Of a stretch of DNA of 64,000 bases, positions 37,004-45,398 are shown piece by piece. Below the pieces are notes generated by a model. That model was not told where the DNA came from, did no database searches, and was given only the letters and a program-made list of their open reading frames with translations. Source of the stretch: Chitinophagaceae bacterium (GTDB taxonomy: Bacteria > Bacteroidota > Bacteroidia > Chitinophagales > Chitinophagaceae); assembly GCA_947488765.1 (NCBI GenBank), contig CANLAE010000012.1, positions 1 to 64,000 on the forward strand. The letters are read 5' to 3'. Numbering within the stretch: position 1 is the stretch's first letter; each line of letters starts with the position of its first letter. A program made the position numbers and the translations under genes.

Positions 37004-37771
37004 TTATTGAAGTTGGGTTAATAATTTCTGACCTTCTGATTTGTATCCAGCATCATCCAATGTTCGTAATGGAAGTTTCACCAATTTCTGTAATACTTCT
37101 ATCGTTTTGGTTGGCTTATTATCTTGTTGGTATGCTTTTGCAAGATCCCAATAATTTAAAACAAAATAGGGATCGTACAGTTTACATTTTTCCATATACA
37201 AAATGGCATTCTCAAGTGTTCCATCTGGTAGTCCGCCATAAAATAATTTTACTGCAGCTTTTTTAAACCCAGATAAATTCACCATTTCATAATGCCATTT
37301 GCCTAAAGTATAATTTGCTTTTGCATGTTTGGGATTAATCTGTAAAGCCTTATCAGCAAAGGACTTGATGTCTTTTACATAAGCCACTACTTTTTTATTA
37401 TCCGTTTCTATTTCAGTCATTTTACCGCTTACCATTGCTATTGTATAATTTGCGTCAGCATCATTTTCATTAGCAGCTAAAGCCCTTTGTGCATAAGAAA
37501 ATGCAGTTTGAAAATAGATTTGTTTTTCTTTTTTATCAGCAAGCCTTGCTCCTATTGCAGCACTCCATTCAGAAGATTTTACCAATGCTTTCATGTTCTT
37601 TGCATCAATTAATAAAACCTGTTTATACTTTTCTAGTGCCTCTGATTCTTTTAATTTAATTTCTAAATTATCTGCTTCCTTTAATAAAACATTTATTTCC
37701 TGACTTTTTGCAATAAATGATACACTTTGCAATACCAAAAACAAAAAAGTTAGTTTGAATAATTTTTTCAT
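37004..37771 (-). CDS. Exported TPR protein (RMDN-like)
   Basis: A 255-residue protein with a signal peptide (1-23, ending AKSQ) and tandem TPR helices, for example ALEKYKQVLLID, AFSYAQRALAANENDADANY and ADKALQINPKHAKANYTLGKWHYE. The last of these, followed by a KLFYGGLPDGTLENAI loop, resembles the TPR domain of animal regulator-of-microtubule-dynamics proteins; the resemblance is from memory and needs a profile search. The function is unknown. It lies between folB and the ACBP gene with gaps of 12 and 6 bases. Confidence 0.75.
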   Translation of the reverse strand: MKKLFKLTFLFLVLQSVSFIAKSQEINVLLKEADNLEIKLKESEALEKYKQVLLIDAKNMKALVKSSEWSAAIGARLADKKEKQIYFQTAFSYAQRALAANENDADANYTIAMVSGKMTEIETDNKKVVAYVKDIKSFADKALQINPKHAKANYTLGKWHYEMVNLSGFKKAAVKLFYGGLPDGTLENAILYMEKCKLYDPYFVLNYWDLAKAYQQDNKPTKTIEVLQKLVKLPLRTLDDAGYKSEGQKLLTQLQ

Positions 37772-37783
37772 TGGTAAATTATT

Positions 37784-38152
37784 TTACAATTGATTTCTGT
37801 TCATTTCAAAACTAACACCCACACTTCCTTGAAATTGAGTAATTGGTGGATTTAATTTTTTGATTGAGAAAAACACCGATTCTGCCTGTCTAAAATTTTT
37901 TAAAATCGACTGACACAATTCCTGTGCAAGTGTTTCTAGCAAAGGCGTTGGGATGTTCATTCTTTTTTTAACCATATCATAAACAGCGGCATAATTAATG
38001 GTTTGATCCAAAGCAATAATTTGAGTTGTAATTGGCCTATGTTGTATGGTGATGCTTACTTCAAAATCATTTCCAAGTAGTTGTTCTTCTGCATACAATC
38101 CATGATGTGCATGAAAAAGGAGATTATTTAAATGAATAGTAAGCAAATGCAA
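37784..38152 (-). CDS. folB: Dihydroneopterin aldolase
   Basis: A 122-residue enzyme of normal length for the folate pathway, cleaving dihydroneopterin to 6-hydroxymethyl-dihydropterin and glycolaldehyde. Signature parts are LLFHAHHGLYAEEQLLGNDFEV near 11-32, TINYAAVYDMV near 70 and TPLLETLAQELC near 88, which holds the conserved pterin-binding Glu. It follows trxB by 20 bases. The nearby 5-formyl-THF cyclo-ligase at 33219 is also a folate enzyme but is in a separate unit. Confidence 0.92.
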   Translation of the reverse strand: MHLLTIHLNNLLFHAHHGLYAEEQLLGNDFEVSITIQHRPITTQIIALDQTINYAAVYDMVKKRMNIPTPLLETLAQELCQSILKNFRQAESVFFSIKKLNPPITQFQGSVGVSFEMNRNQL

Positions 38153-38172
38153 AAAATGAATGAATTGAAAAA

Positions 38173-39117
38173 TTAATGTCCTAATGTTGCTAAGTAACGT
38201 TCTGCATCTAAAGCAGCCATACAGCCACTTCCAGCAGCTGTTACAGCTTGTCGGTAGTTTTTATCTTGTACATCTCCTGCAGCAAATACGCCTTGTAAAT
38301 TTGTTTTAGAAGTGCCTGGTATTGTTTTAATATAGCCTGTCTCATCCATATCAATATAGTCTTTAAAAATTCCGCTATTCGGGTTGTGACCAATTGCAAC
38401 AAAAAATCCACTGATTGGAACTTCAATTTTTGTATCGTTTTTAGTATCGTGAATTCTTACTCCATTCACTTTATTTTCACCCAAAATTTCATCGGTAACA
38501 CTATCCCAATAAACCTTGATGTTAGAAGTATTCAATACACGTTCTTGCATTACTTTGCTAGCACGCATTTCACCTTTTCTAACAATCATATGAACGGTTG
38601 TACAAAGTTTGCTCAAATACAATGCTTCTTCTGCTGCTGTATCTCCTGCACCAACAATTGCTACTTCTTTTCCTTTGAAGAAAAATCCATCACAAACAGC
38701 ACAAGCACTTACACCAAAGCCATTTAATCGTTGTTCACTTTCAATTCCTAACCATTTTGCACTTGCTCCGGTGCAGATAATAATTGCATTTGATTCAATT
38801 AAATATTCTTCATCAATTTCTACTTTATAAGGTTGCTTTGAAAAATCTACTTTGGTAGCCAAGCCATATCTGATATCTGCTCCCATTCTTGTTGCTTGTT
38901 TTTCAAAATGTACCATCATTTCTGGGCCTTGAATCCCATCAGGATAACCGGGATAATTTTCAACTTCTGTAGTTATGGTTAACTGTCCACCGGGCTGAAT
39001 CCCTTGATATAAAACAGGTTTCAAGCCTGCACGTGCAGCATATATTGCAGCAGTATAACCGGCAGGTCCGCTACCAATAATTAATAGTTCTACTTTTTCT
39101 GATACTTCGTTTGACAT
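38173..39117 (-). CDS. trxB: Thioredoxin-disulfide reductase
   Basis: A 314-residue flavoprotein of normal length. The FAD-binding GSGPAGYTAAIYAARAG is near 14-30, the redox pair CAVC near 138-141 (SACAVCDG), the NADPH loop GAGDTAAEEA near 156, and the second FAD motif GVFAAGDVQDKNYRQ near 276. It reduces thioredoxin with NADPH in the cytoplasm. It is the first gene of a four-gene minus-strand run. Confidence 0.96.
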   Translation of the reverse strand: MSNEVSEKVELLIIGSGPAGYTAAIYAARAGLKPVLYQGIQPGGQLTITTEVENYPGYPDGIQGPEMMVHFEKQATRMGADIRYGLATKVDFSKQPYKVEIDEEYLIESNAIIICTGASAKWLGIESEQRLNGFGVSACAVCDGFFFKGKEVAIVGAGDTAAEEALYLSKLCTTVHMIVRKGEMRASKVMQERVLNTSNIKVYWDSVTDEILGENKVNGVRIHDTKNDTKIEVPISGFFVAIGHNPNSGIFKDYIDMDETGYIKTIPGTSKTNLQGVFAAGDVQDKNYRQAVTAAGSGCMAALDAERYLATLGH

Positions 39118-39136
39118 ACTTAATAATTTTCTATAA

Positions 39137-39144
39137 CAAAAATA
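39137..39144 (-). promoter_or_regulatory. -7 promoter element of the trxB operon
   Basis: On the minus strand this reads TATTTTTG, an exact TAnnTTTG match, 19 bases before the trxB start codon. A convincing -33 TTG is not seen. Confidence 0.35.
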
Positions 39145-39190
39145 TTATTTCATTTCACTTTGAGCATATTGATTGTACACAGAAAATTTC

Positions 39191-40078
39191 TTATTTGGGG
39201 ATAATCACTGTTTTCAATTGCACAGAATAACCGCTGAAGGCTCCTAATGCATTATTACTAATATTTCCAATCACTTTAACGGGAGAAGAAAAAGGATTGC
39301 CAATTGATTGGTAAGCAAACTCCCAAGTATTCCAAAAAGTGTAAGATGATTTATCAATATTGCAGAGTTTAATAGTTACAGTATCACCCCTTAAAAAATA
39401 TCCTGTACTATCAAATGATGTACGTGGTTTATTTCTGTCAATCCCAGCAGTAATAGGTATATCGTAAGTTTTTCCATCAATAACCTGATCATCAAAAACA
39501 GAATTTTCTCCCGGTAAAAATATACTGTTGTTTCTGTTCCTAGTAAAATACCTGATGTAATTTCCCAATCCCTTTGGGTCTGTTATTTTAGCCATTACAA
39601 TTGCAAAAGTTGTATCAACATCAACAGGTGGTTTCTTCCACCAGATTGAATCAATCTTTTTTAAGGGCAATGGAATATTGGTAGATGAATTATAAGTTTT
39701 CCCGTTTGCTTCAATGGTTAAAGAATATTGTTTGCCATTTTCACCGGTAATTGCTGTTGCAGGATTCGTAAAATCATTTGCATAAAAGAAATAAGTAGCG
39801 CCCCCTACCGGAATATTATATTCTTTTAATTGATGGGTTTTAACCCCATCAGAAATTGTAACCTTTGCATTGTGCACAAAACTACCCATCAACAAATTGC
39901 TATTAATCTCAAAAAAAAAATTGATTGAATTGGTAAGTATTACAACTGGTGATTGACCTGTTTCAATTTGCGCATCAACTACCAATTTGGGTTCTTGGGT
40001 TTCCGGAACTAAAGAAATGTTTTTTTCACAGGAAAAAAAGAAAATTGTAAGCAGTAAAAAAGGAATCCATTTATTCAT
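39191..40078 (-). CDS. DUF4249 family lipoprotein
   Basis: A 295-residue exported lipoprotein. I choose the start at 40078 (MNKWIPFLLLTIFFFSCEKN), which gives a classic signal peptide with lipobox Cys17; the longer frame from 40105 adds nine unneeded residues. The mature part is beta-rich, with LVVDAQIETGQSPVVILTNS near the start, typical of DUF4249 proteins that usually pair with a TonB-dependent receptor. No such receptor gene is next to it. Location is the outer membrane or periplasm; the role is unknown. Confidence 0.82.
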   Translation of the reverse strand: MNKWIPFLLLTIFFFSCEKNISLVPETQEPKLVVDAQIETGQSPVVILTNSINFFFEINSNLLMGSFVHNAKVTISDGVKTHQLKEYNIPVGGATYFFYANDFTNPATAITGENGKQYSLTIEANGKTYNSSTNIPLPLKKIDSIWWKKPPVDVDTTFAIVMAKITDPKGLGNYIRYFTRNRNNSIFLPGENSVFDDQVIDGKTYDIPITAGIDRNKPRTSFDSTGYFLRGDTVTIKLCNIDKSSYTFWNTWEFAYQSIGNPFSSPVKVIGNISNNALGAFSGYSVQLKTVIIPK

Positions 40079-40083
40079 AATAT

Positions 40084-40091
40084 CAAAGATA
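40084..40091 (-). promoter_or_regulatory. -7 promoter element of the DUF4249 gene
   Basis: On the minus strand this reads TATCTTTG, an exact match that ends 5 bases before the ATG at 40078. The only TTTG further upstream is too close, at 11 bases. It supports the shorter start. Confidence 0.35.
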
Positions 40092-40129
40092 TTTAATAAA
40101 AACAAACAGAAATCTTAAATGTTCAATCA

Positions 40130-40160
40130 AAAAAAATCCCACCAAAAATTGGTGGAAAAA
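40130..40160 (-). terminator. Rho-independent terminator of rpoD
   Basis: CCACCAA (40139-40145) and TTGGTGG (40149-40155) form a perfect 7-bp stem with a 3-base loop. On the minus strand a T run follows, downstream of the rpoD stop at 40182. Confidence 0.85.
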
Positions 40161-40181
40161 AACTAGAAAAAATGAAAATAT

Positions 40182-41039
40182 TTATCCGAGATAAGCTTTC
40201 AAAGCATTGCTGTATCTAGCTTTCTGCAAACGTTTGATTGCTCTTTCTTTAATTTGACGAATACGTTCTTTGGTAAGATCGTATTTCATTCCAATTTGTT
40301 CAATTGTAGTTCCTGTTTCTCCGTCTAAACCAAAATAAGCATTTACAATTTCAGCTTCTCTTGGACTTAAACTTTTTAATACACGTCTGATTTCTTCACG
40401 AAGTGAATCTTTCATAACGTCTTCATCTGTATCATCACTGCCTTCTAATAAATCACCCATTGCAACATCTTCTGCTTCATGTACCGGAGCATCTAAACTT
40501 GTATGTCTGGTATTGCTTTGAAAAATGTTGTTGATTTCTGTTTCGCTCATTTCCAAAATTTCGCTCAACTCTTCAGTACTTGGTTCTCTTTCATGTTCTT
40601 GCTCAAATGCCATATAGGCTTTATTGGCTTTATTGTAAGTACCAATTTTGTTTTGAGGCAAACGAACCAAACGACCTTGTTCTGCTAAAGCTTGTAAAAT
40701 AGATTGACGAATCCACCAAACCGCATAAGAAATAAATTTAAACCCTTTTGTTTCATCAAAGCGTTGCGCCGCCTTTATCAAGCCGAGATTTCCCTCGTTG
40801 ATGAGATCGCTAAGTGATAAACCCTGGTGTTGGTATTGCTTAGCCACAGATACCACAAATCTTAAGTTGGCTTGCACCAACTTATCAAGCGCTCTCTGAT
40901 TACCCATTTTGATTTTCTGAGCCAATGTTGTTTCCTCTTCGGGAGTGATCATGGAGATTTTAGAAATCTCTTGCAGATACTTTTCTACGGCTTGTGAATC
41001 TCTGTTGGTAATCTGGGTTGCGATTTTGAGCTGCCTCAT
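40182..41039 (-). CDS. rpoD: Primary RNA polymerase sigma factor (RpoD/SigA)
   Basis: A 285-residue group 1 sigma factor in the short form usual in Bacteroidota, which lacks region 1.1. Region 1.2 starts at about 15 (SQAVEKYLQEI), region 2 has LRFVVSVAKQYQHQGL and FKFISYAVWWIRQSI, region 3 spans about 130-200, and region 4 carries the helix-turn-helix with LTKERIRQIKERAIKRL. It directs RNA polymerase to TAnnTTTG-type promoters, consistent with elements seen elsewhere in this window. A DnaA-box-like site lies about 90 bases upstream. Confidence 0.97.
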   Translation of the reverse strand: MRQLKIATQITNRDSQAVEKYLQEISKISMITPEEETTLAQKIKMGNQRALDKLVQANLRFVVSVAKQYQHQGLSLSDLINEGNLGLIKAAQRFDETKGFKFISYAVWWIRQSILQALAEQGRLVRLPQNKIGTYNKANKAYMAFEQEHEREPSTEELSEILEMSETEINNIFQSNTRHTSLDAPVHEAEDVAMGDLLEGSDDTDEDVMKDSLREEIRRVLKSLSPREAEIVNAYFGLDGETGTTIEQIGMKYDLTKERIRQIKERAIKRLQKARYSNALKAYLG

Positions 41040-41128
41040 AGTGTATACTTCTAATTGTGATTATGAATGTTATAGGACTCCTAAATTTCCATATTCGTTG
41101 CAATGACTTGCGTTAAAATTAACCACAA

Positions 41129-41137
41129 CGTGGATAA
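41129..41137 (-). promoter_or_regulatory. DnaA-box-like site upstream of rpoD
   Basis: On the minus strand this reads TTATCCACG, one base away from the consensus TTATCCACA. It lies in the 270-base gap between rpoD and the divergent DUF2452 gene. A single near-match may be chance. Confidence 0.3.
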
Positions 41138-41309
41138 ACGCTTGCAAATGTACGTTTATAGAATGGTTTATGCAATTTTTGGTCCAATTTTCTACAAAAT
41201 GAAATTTTTATTTTTAATTTAATTTGATAAGAAAACTGAAATTTTCAAATTGTATCCAATCTGAACTCTTTTGTTTTAAAATTGTATTAGTAACTTAAAT
41301 AATCAATCA

Positions 41310-42098
41310 ATGGTTCAAGCATATAATTTTTTAGCTTCCTGGCAATTATTTCCAGAAAAATGCAATTTTGAATTTGGTTTAGTTCCTAAAAGCGGAAATT
41401 ATAAAATTGACAGTGTAAAAAATGGCAAAGAATTAAGCGTGGACATTAGTTGGGTGAGTATTGAAAATGAGGCATTTTATACCCAATATCAATTAATACC
41501 TGAAAGCACCATACAACCATTTTCAAACCAGGATTTGGCTGATAGTATTAAAACAGAGATTGTAAATGCTTCAACTCTTCAAACGATTTTTTATAAAAAT
41601 GACATTATTGTATTGGAAGTAACCAATGAGATTTTAGCAAACGGCTACATGAAAGTAAGTCACAAAGGAATTAATGCTGAAAACAAAAATTTTACAAACG
41701 TTGAGATTTATCACAAACAAATGAGTGTATTGCCTTATGCAAGTTCACTTACAGGGGTTGCAATCAGACCAACAAAAGAAGGTGTTATAAAGCACAAAGC
41801 ACTAAGTGCAATGGAAGAACAAACCAATATGCAATTGAATCAAATTAAAGAGCAGATTGAATTATTGGCAAGACAAGCGCAAGAAATTAAAAAAAGAAAG
41901 GAACTTAGTTTGATGATATATGAAGCAAAACTCAATTTCAAACCGCAAATAGGAAGTACTTATCATTTATATGAGAAGAAAGACGGAAGCCATTTATTAA
42001 GTTTGGTTGCACCAAAAGAATGGGGAGGATCCGGACCATTCAAACAATTCATCAGCTCTGTGCAATTATTGGCAGACCATACTTGGAGAGAGGTTTAA
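41310..42098 (+). CDS. DUF2452 (C1orf50-like) protein with an extra N-terminal domain
   Basis: A 262-residue protein. The C-terminal part (about 140-262) is DUF2452: PYASSLTGVAIRPTKEG, KALSAMEEQTNMQLNQI, a Gln/Lys-rich helix, YEAKLNFKPQIGSTYHLYEK and LADHTWREV. This domain is the one found in animal C1orf50. The N-terminal 135 residues (AYNFLASWQLFPEKCNFEFG) look like a separate all-beta domain that I do not recognise. No signal peptide. The function of either part is unknown. Confidence 0.75.
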   Translation: MVQAYNFLASWQLFPEKCNFEFGLVPKSGNYKIDSVKNGKELSVDISWVSIENEAFYTQYQLIPESTIQPFSNQDLADSIKTEIVNASTLQTIFYKNDIIVLEVTNEILANGYMKVSHKGINAENKNFTNVEIYHKQMSVLPYASSLTGVAIRPTKEGVIKHKALSAMEEQTNMQLNQIKEQIELLARQAQEIKKRKELSLMIYEAKLNFKPQIGSTYHLYEKKDGSHLLSLVAPKEWGGSGPFKQFISSVQLLADHTWREV

Positions 42099-42108
42099 AA
42101 TTGAATAT

Positions 42109-42981
42109 CTAAACTTTCTTTTGAATTACAATTCGCAACATTTGAAGTGCTACTGCAAGTACAATCAGCGCAAAACCAATATAAAAACTAAAATTGAGGT
42201 GTTTATTTTCCTGATACACAAAGAAGGCAAGTACAATTCCATAAACAGGTTCTAAATTCAGTGTTAGATTTTGCGTAAAAGCAGATATTTTTTTTAGTGC
42301 TTGCAGCGACAAATCAAATGCCCAAATGGTACAGATCCAACTTAAAATAATTAACCACATCCAATCTTGAAATGTTGGTAATAAATTAATTACAGGAAAA
42401 TGCTTCAAATACAATGGCATCAATAAGCTCAGGAATAACAATCCACCTGACAATTCAAATAAAATCATTGTTTTTGGAGGCACTAGATCAACCATTTTTT
42501 TATTTAAAACAGAAAATAAAACTGATAAAATGGTAGATAAAAAACCAATCAAAATACCTGTTCTGTATTTTGTATCAAAATGGAATATCAGGTAAATTCC
42601 AATGATTGCAATTAAACCTAAAAGCACTTCAACTACTACTATTTTTTTGGAGGTAAATATTGGTTCTATCAATGCAGTAATAACTCCTGCAGCTGATAAA
42701 CAAATTAAAGCAATTGATACATTGGCATATTTAATGCTTCCATAAAAACAAACCCAATGCAATGCAACTACACAACCAATTGCAGATAATTTCAACGCAG
42801 TTTTGAGTGTAATTTTTTTAAATTCATTTTTCCAAAGCATCAGGAAAAATAGAGTAACAACCGTAATCAGTAATCTATACCATACTAGTAAACCTTCATT
42901 TAATTGGATAGCTTTACCAAGCACGCCTGTAAACCCCCATAAAAAAACTGCAAAGTGTAATTTTAGTAATGCAGCTTTCAT
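42109..42981 (-). CDS. EamA/DMT family transporter
   Basis: A 290-residue protein with ten hydrophobic helices in two EamA repeats (about 6-125 and 145-285). The pattern LWGFTGVLGKAI near 15 and LEPVYGIVLAFFVYQE near 245 are typical of drug/metabolite exporters of the RhaT/EamA type. The substrate is unknown. It lies 38 bases after the DPM1-like gene on the same strand. Confidence 0.88.
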   Translation of the reverse strand: MKAALLKLHFAVFLWGFTGVLGKAIQLNEGLLVWYRLLITVVTLFFLMLWKNEFKKITLKTALKLSAIGCVVALHWVCFYGSIKYANVSIALICLSAAGVITALIEPIFTSKKIVVVEVLLGLIAIIGIYLIFHFDTKYRTGILIGFLSTILSVLFSVLNKKMVDLVPPKTMILFELSGGLLFLSLLMPLYLKHFPVINLLPTFQDWMWLIILSWICTIWAFDLSLQALKKISAFTQNLTLNLEPVYGIVLAFFVYQENKHLNFSFYIGFALIVLAVALQMLRIVIQKKV

Positions 42982-43019
42982 AGTGTAAGAAAAGTTTGGT
43001 GTAAAAAACTGCAGATAAA

Positions 43020-43760
43020 TTAGTGAGAAACCTGCATGCGATAATGCTTCTTCATGCTTTGTAATTGAATTTTAATAACGCCGATAATGCCTTCTTTGAT
43101 AATGCCTTTGGTCATTTTGCTTAAACCAGCTTGTCTATCAACAAATACAATGGGCACTTCAATAATTTTAAAACCAAGTTTCCATGCGGTGAATTTCATT
43201 TCAATTTGAAATGCATATCCTACAAATCGGATTGCATCTAGATTGATTGTTTCTAAAACCTTTTTTCGATAACAAACAAAACCTGCAGTTGGGTCTTGAA
43301 CAGGCATACAAGTAATCATTTTCGTATAAAATGCACCGCCTTTAGAATATAAATGTCTGTCCAAAGGCCAATTTTCAATAGAACCGCCTTTTACGTATCT
43401 GCTTCCTATTGAAACATCACCCCCACCTGTTTTGCATGCTTGATATAATCTGTCTAAATCATTAGGATTGTGCGAAAAATCAGCATCCATTTCAAAGATA
43501 AATTCATAACCTTTTGCAATAGCCCATTTAAAGCCATGTATGTATGCTGTACCCAATCCTAATTTGCCTTTCCTTTCTTCTAAAAAAAGTTGATTAGGAT
43601 ATTTATCAAATAGATTTTTTACAATTTCTCCGGTTCCATCGGGGCTTCCATCATCAATAACTAAAACATGAAATCCTTGATTCAAAGAAAATATAGCAAA
43701 CAAAATGTTTTCAATATTTTCTTTCTCATTGTAGGTTGGTATGATAACAATTTTTTCCAA
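43020..43760 (-). CDS. Polyprenol monophosphomannose synthase-like glycosyltransferase (GT2, DPM1 type)
   Basis: A 246-residue GT-A enzyme. IIPTYNEKENI near 6-16, VIDDGSPDGTGEI near 34-46 and the metal-binding MDADFSHNPNDL near 91-102 match dolichol-phosphate mannose synthase catalytic subunits. It has no C-terminal membrane helices, like the human DPM1 subunit. It probably transfers a sugar from a nucleotide donor to polyprenyl phosphate for lipoprotein or glycan modification. The donor is not certain. Confidence 0.88.
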   Translation of the reverse strand: MEKIVIIPTYNEKENIENILFAIFSLNQGFHVLVIDDGSPDGTGEIVKNLFDKYPNQLFLEERKGKLGLGTAYIHGFKWAIAKGYEFIFEMDADFSHNPNDLDRLYQACKTGGGDVSIGSRYVKGGSIENWPLDRHLYSKGGAFYTKMITCMPVQDPTAGFVCYRKKVLETINLDAIRFVGYAFQIEMKFTAWKLGFKIIEVPIVFVDRQAGLSKMTKGIIKEGIIGVIKIQLQSMKKHYRMQVSH

Positions 43761-43818
43761 TAAAAGTCTTGATTATTCTAAGTTTAAAAGTATGAATTTG
43801 TTATGAAATATTTAGATC

Positions 43819-44583
43819 CTATTTAATTAATGTTCTGTTTAAAATTTCGGTAAGCTTTTGTTTGGTATTTCTTGCAAAATCTCCTTTCATCATCCAGTCA
43901 TAATACTGCGGTTCTTCTTTAAGTACTTTAGTAACTAATTTACCTTTATGTTTTCCAAAATTAAAAACTTCGACTCCATTTACTTTTATAAATCTGCGAG
44001 CAAAATCAACAATATCGTCCTCTCCTGTAAATTTAACGATGCTTTCAACGGTATCACCTAATTGCGGATATCTTTCAATTTGTGCTTCTAATACTTCCCA
44101 GGTTGCAGTTGCATCAACTTCGGCACCATGAGCACCTTCCAATGTTTTATTACAATAAAATTTATATGCAGCCGATAAAGTTCTTTGCTCCATTTGATGA
44201 AACACTTTTTGCGCATCAACAAACTTTTTCCCCTCAATACTAAATTCCAATCCTGACCTTAAAAATTCTTCAATTAATAATGGCATATCAAATCTATTGC
44301 TATTGTAACCTCCAATGTCACAACCCTCAATAAATTGCTTAATTTCATTTGCTAATTGTTTAAACGTCGGTGCGTCTTTTATCATTGCATCATCTATACC
44401 ATGCACTGCAGTAGATTCTGCAGGTATTGGCATTTCCGGATTAATTAGTTTTCTTTTAACCTGTTTACTTCCGTCAGGTAAAATCTTCACTATAGCTATT
44501 TCTACAATTTTATCTATACTGATATTAGTACCGGTTGTTTCTAAATCGATAAATGCTAGTGGACGGGTAAGTTGTAATTTCAT
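43819..44583 (-). CDS. DnaQ-like 3'-5' exonuclease
   Basis: A 254-residue DEDD exonuclease related to the DNA polymerase III epsilon subunit. Exo I is DLETTG near 13-18, Exo II is GGYNSNRFDMPLL near 92-104 and Exo III is HGAEVDATAT near 152-161, so His and Asp of the DEDDh type are present. A C-terminal segment (VFNFGKHKGKLV near 210) resembles the putative quorum-sensing-regulated or DUF3820-like tail found in some bacterial exonucleases. Whether it proofreads or degrades RNA/DNA independently is undetermined. Confidence 0.85.
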   Translation of the reverse strand: MKLQLTRPLAFIDLETTGTNISIDKIVEIAIVKILPDGSKQVKRKLINPEMPIPAESTAVHGIDDAMIKDAPTFKQLANEIKQFIEGCDIGGYNSNRFDMPLLIEEFLRSGLEFSIEGKKFVDAQKVFHQMEQRTLSAAYKFYCNKTLEGAHGAEVDATATWEVLEAQIERYPQLGDTVESIVKFTGEDDIVDFARRFIKVNGVEVFNFGKHKGKLVTKVLKEEPQYYDWMMKGDFARNTKQKLTEILNRTLIK

Positions 44584-44699
44584 AGTTAGAATTGATTTGA
44601 ATAGTACGAAAGTAACATAGAAATAATTCTCAAGAGAATTGAATTTTGTTACTACAATGAACTATCAAATAATATTTATACTTATAATTAAAAAAGATA

Positions 44700-45242
44700 T
44701 TAAAATTTATTCTTCCACATCATACTTTCTATAGGCTTATTGGGTTGTCCACTATATTTAGCATTTCCTTTTTCATTGTATTTTACTTCAACCTCACCAT
44801 CAACAGGAAAATAAATTAATTGTCCAATTGGCATTCCTTTATATATACGAACGGGCTGTTTTACAGAAATTTCTAAAGTCCAGTTTCCACAAAAGCCAAC
44901 ATCACCTTTTCCTGCTGTTGCATGAATATCAATACCTAAGCGACCTGTAGAGGATTTGCCTTCTAAAAAGGGAACATGTGCATGTGTTTCAGTGTACTCT
45001 GCTGTTACGCCCAAATAAAACTCATGTGGCAATAATAAAAAACCCTCATCAGGAATTTCAAAGCATTCAATCTTATTATGCTTTTTAGCGTCTAGTTCTG
45101 CATTAATATATTTTGCCAAGGTAGCACCAAGATGCACATCATAACTATTTGTACCTAAATTTTCCCGGTTGTAGGGTTCAATTTTAATGGTACCTTTTTC
45201 CATTTCTTCCAAAATTCTTTTGTCTGTTAAAATCATAGTCAA
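44700..45242 (-). CDS. dcd: dCTP deaminase
   Basis: A 180-residue enzyme that deaminates dCTP to dUTP for dTTP synthesis. The conserved parts are NLGTNSYDVHLG near 27-38, FLEGKSSTGRLGIDIHATAG near 92-111 and the catalytic Glu in NWTLEI near 121-126. Two starts are possible (MTM); the second Met lies two codons in. Ung at 55817 would remove uracil that enters DNA from the dUTP pool. Confidence 0.95.
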   Translation of the reverse strand: MTMILTDKRILEEMEKGTIKIEPYNRENLGTNSYDVHLGATLAKYINAELDAKKHNKIECFEIPDEGFLLLPHEFYLGVTAEYTETHAHVPFLEGKSSTGRLGIDIHATAGKGDVGFCGNWTLEISVKQPVRIYKGMPIGQLIYFPVDGEVEVKYNEKGNAKYSGQPNKPIESMMWKNKF

Positions 45243-45335
45243 TTGGTTAAACTAATAAATCATGTTAAAACGGCATTGAATTTATTCGAATGTGATTCGA
45301 AATAAGTTGAAACATTAAATTCAATTTTCTGCCAT

Positions 45336-45343
45336 TACTTTTG
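45336..45343 (+). promoter_or_regulatory. -7 promoter element of the PPTase gene
   Basis: An exact TACTTTTG match lies 55 bases before the ATG at 45399. A TTG at 45307-45309 is 26 bases further upstream, slightly beyond the usual spacing. Confidence 0.35.
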
Positions 45344-45398
45344 TATTAACAACCGCAATATAAATCCTAATTCATCATTCAAAAAGTTTCACTTAAAG

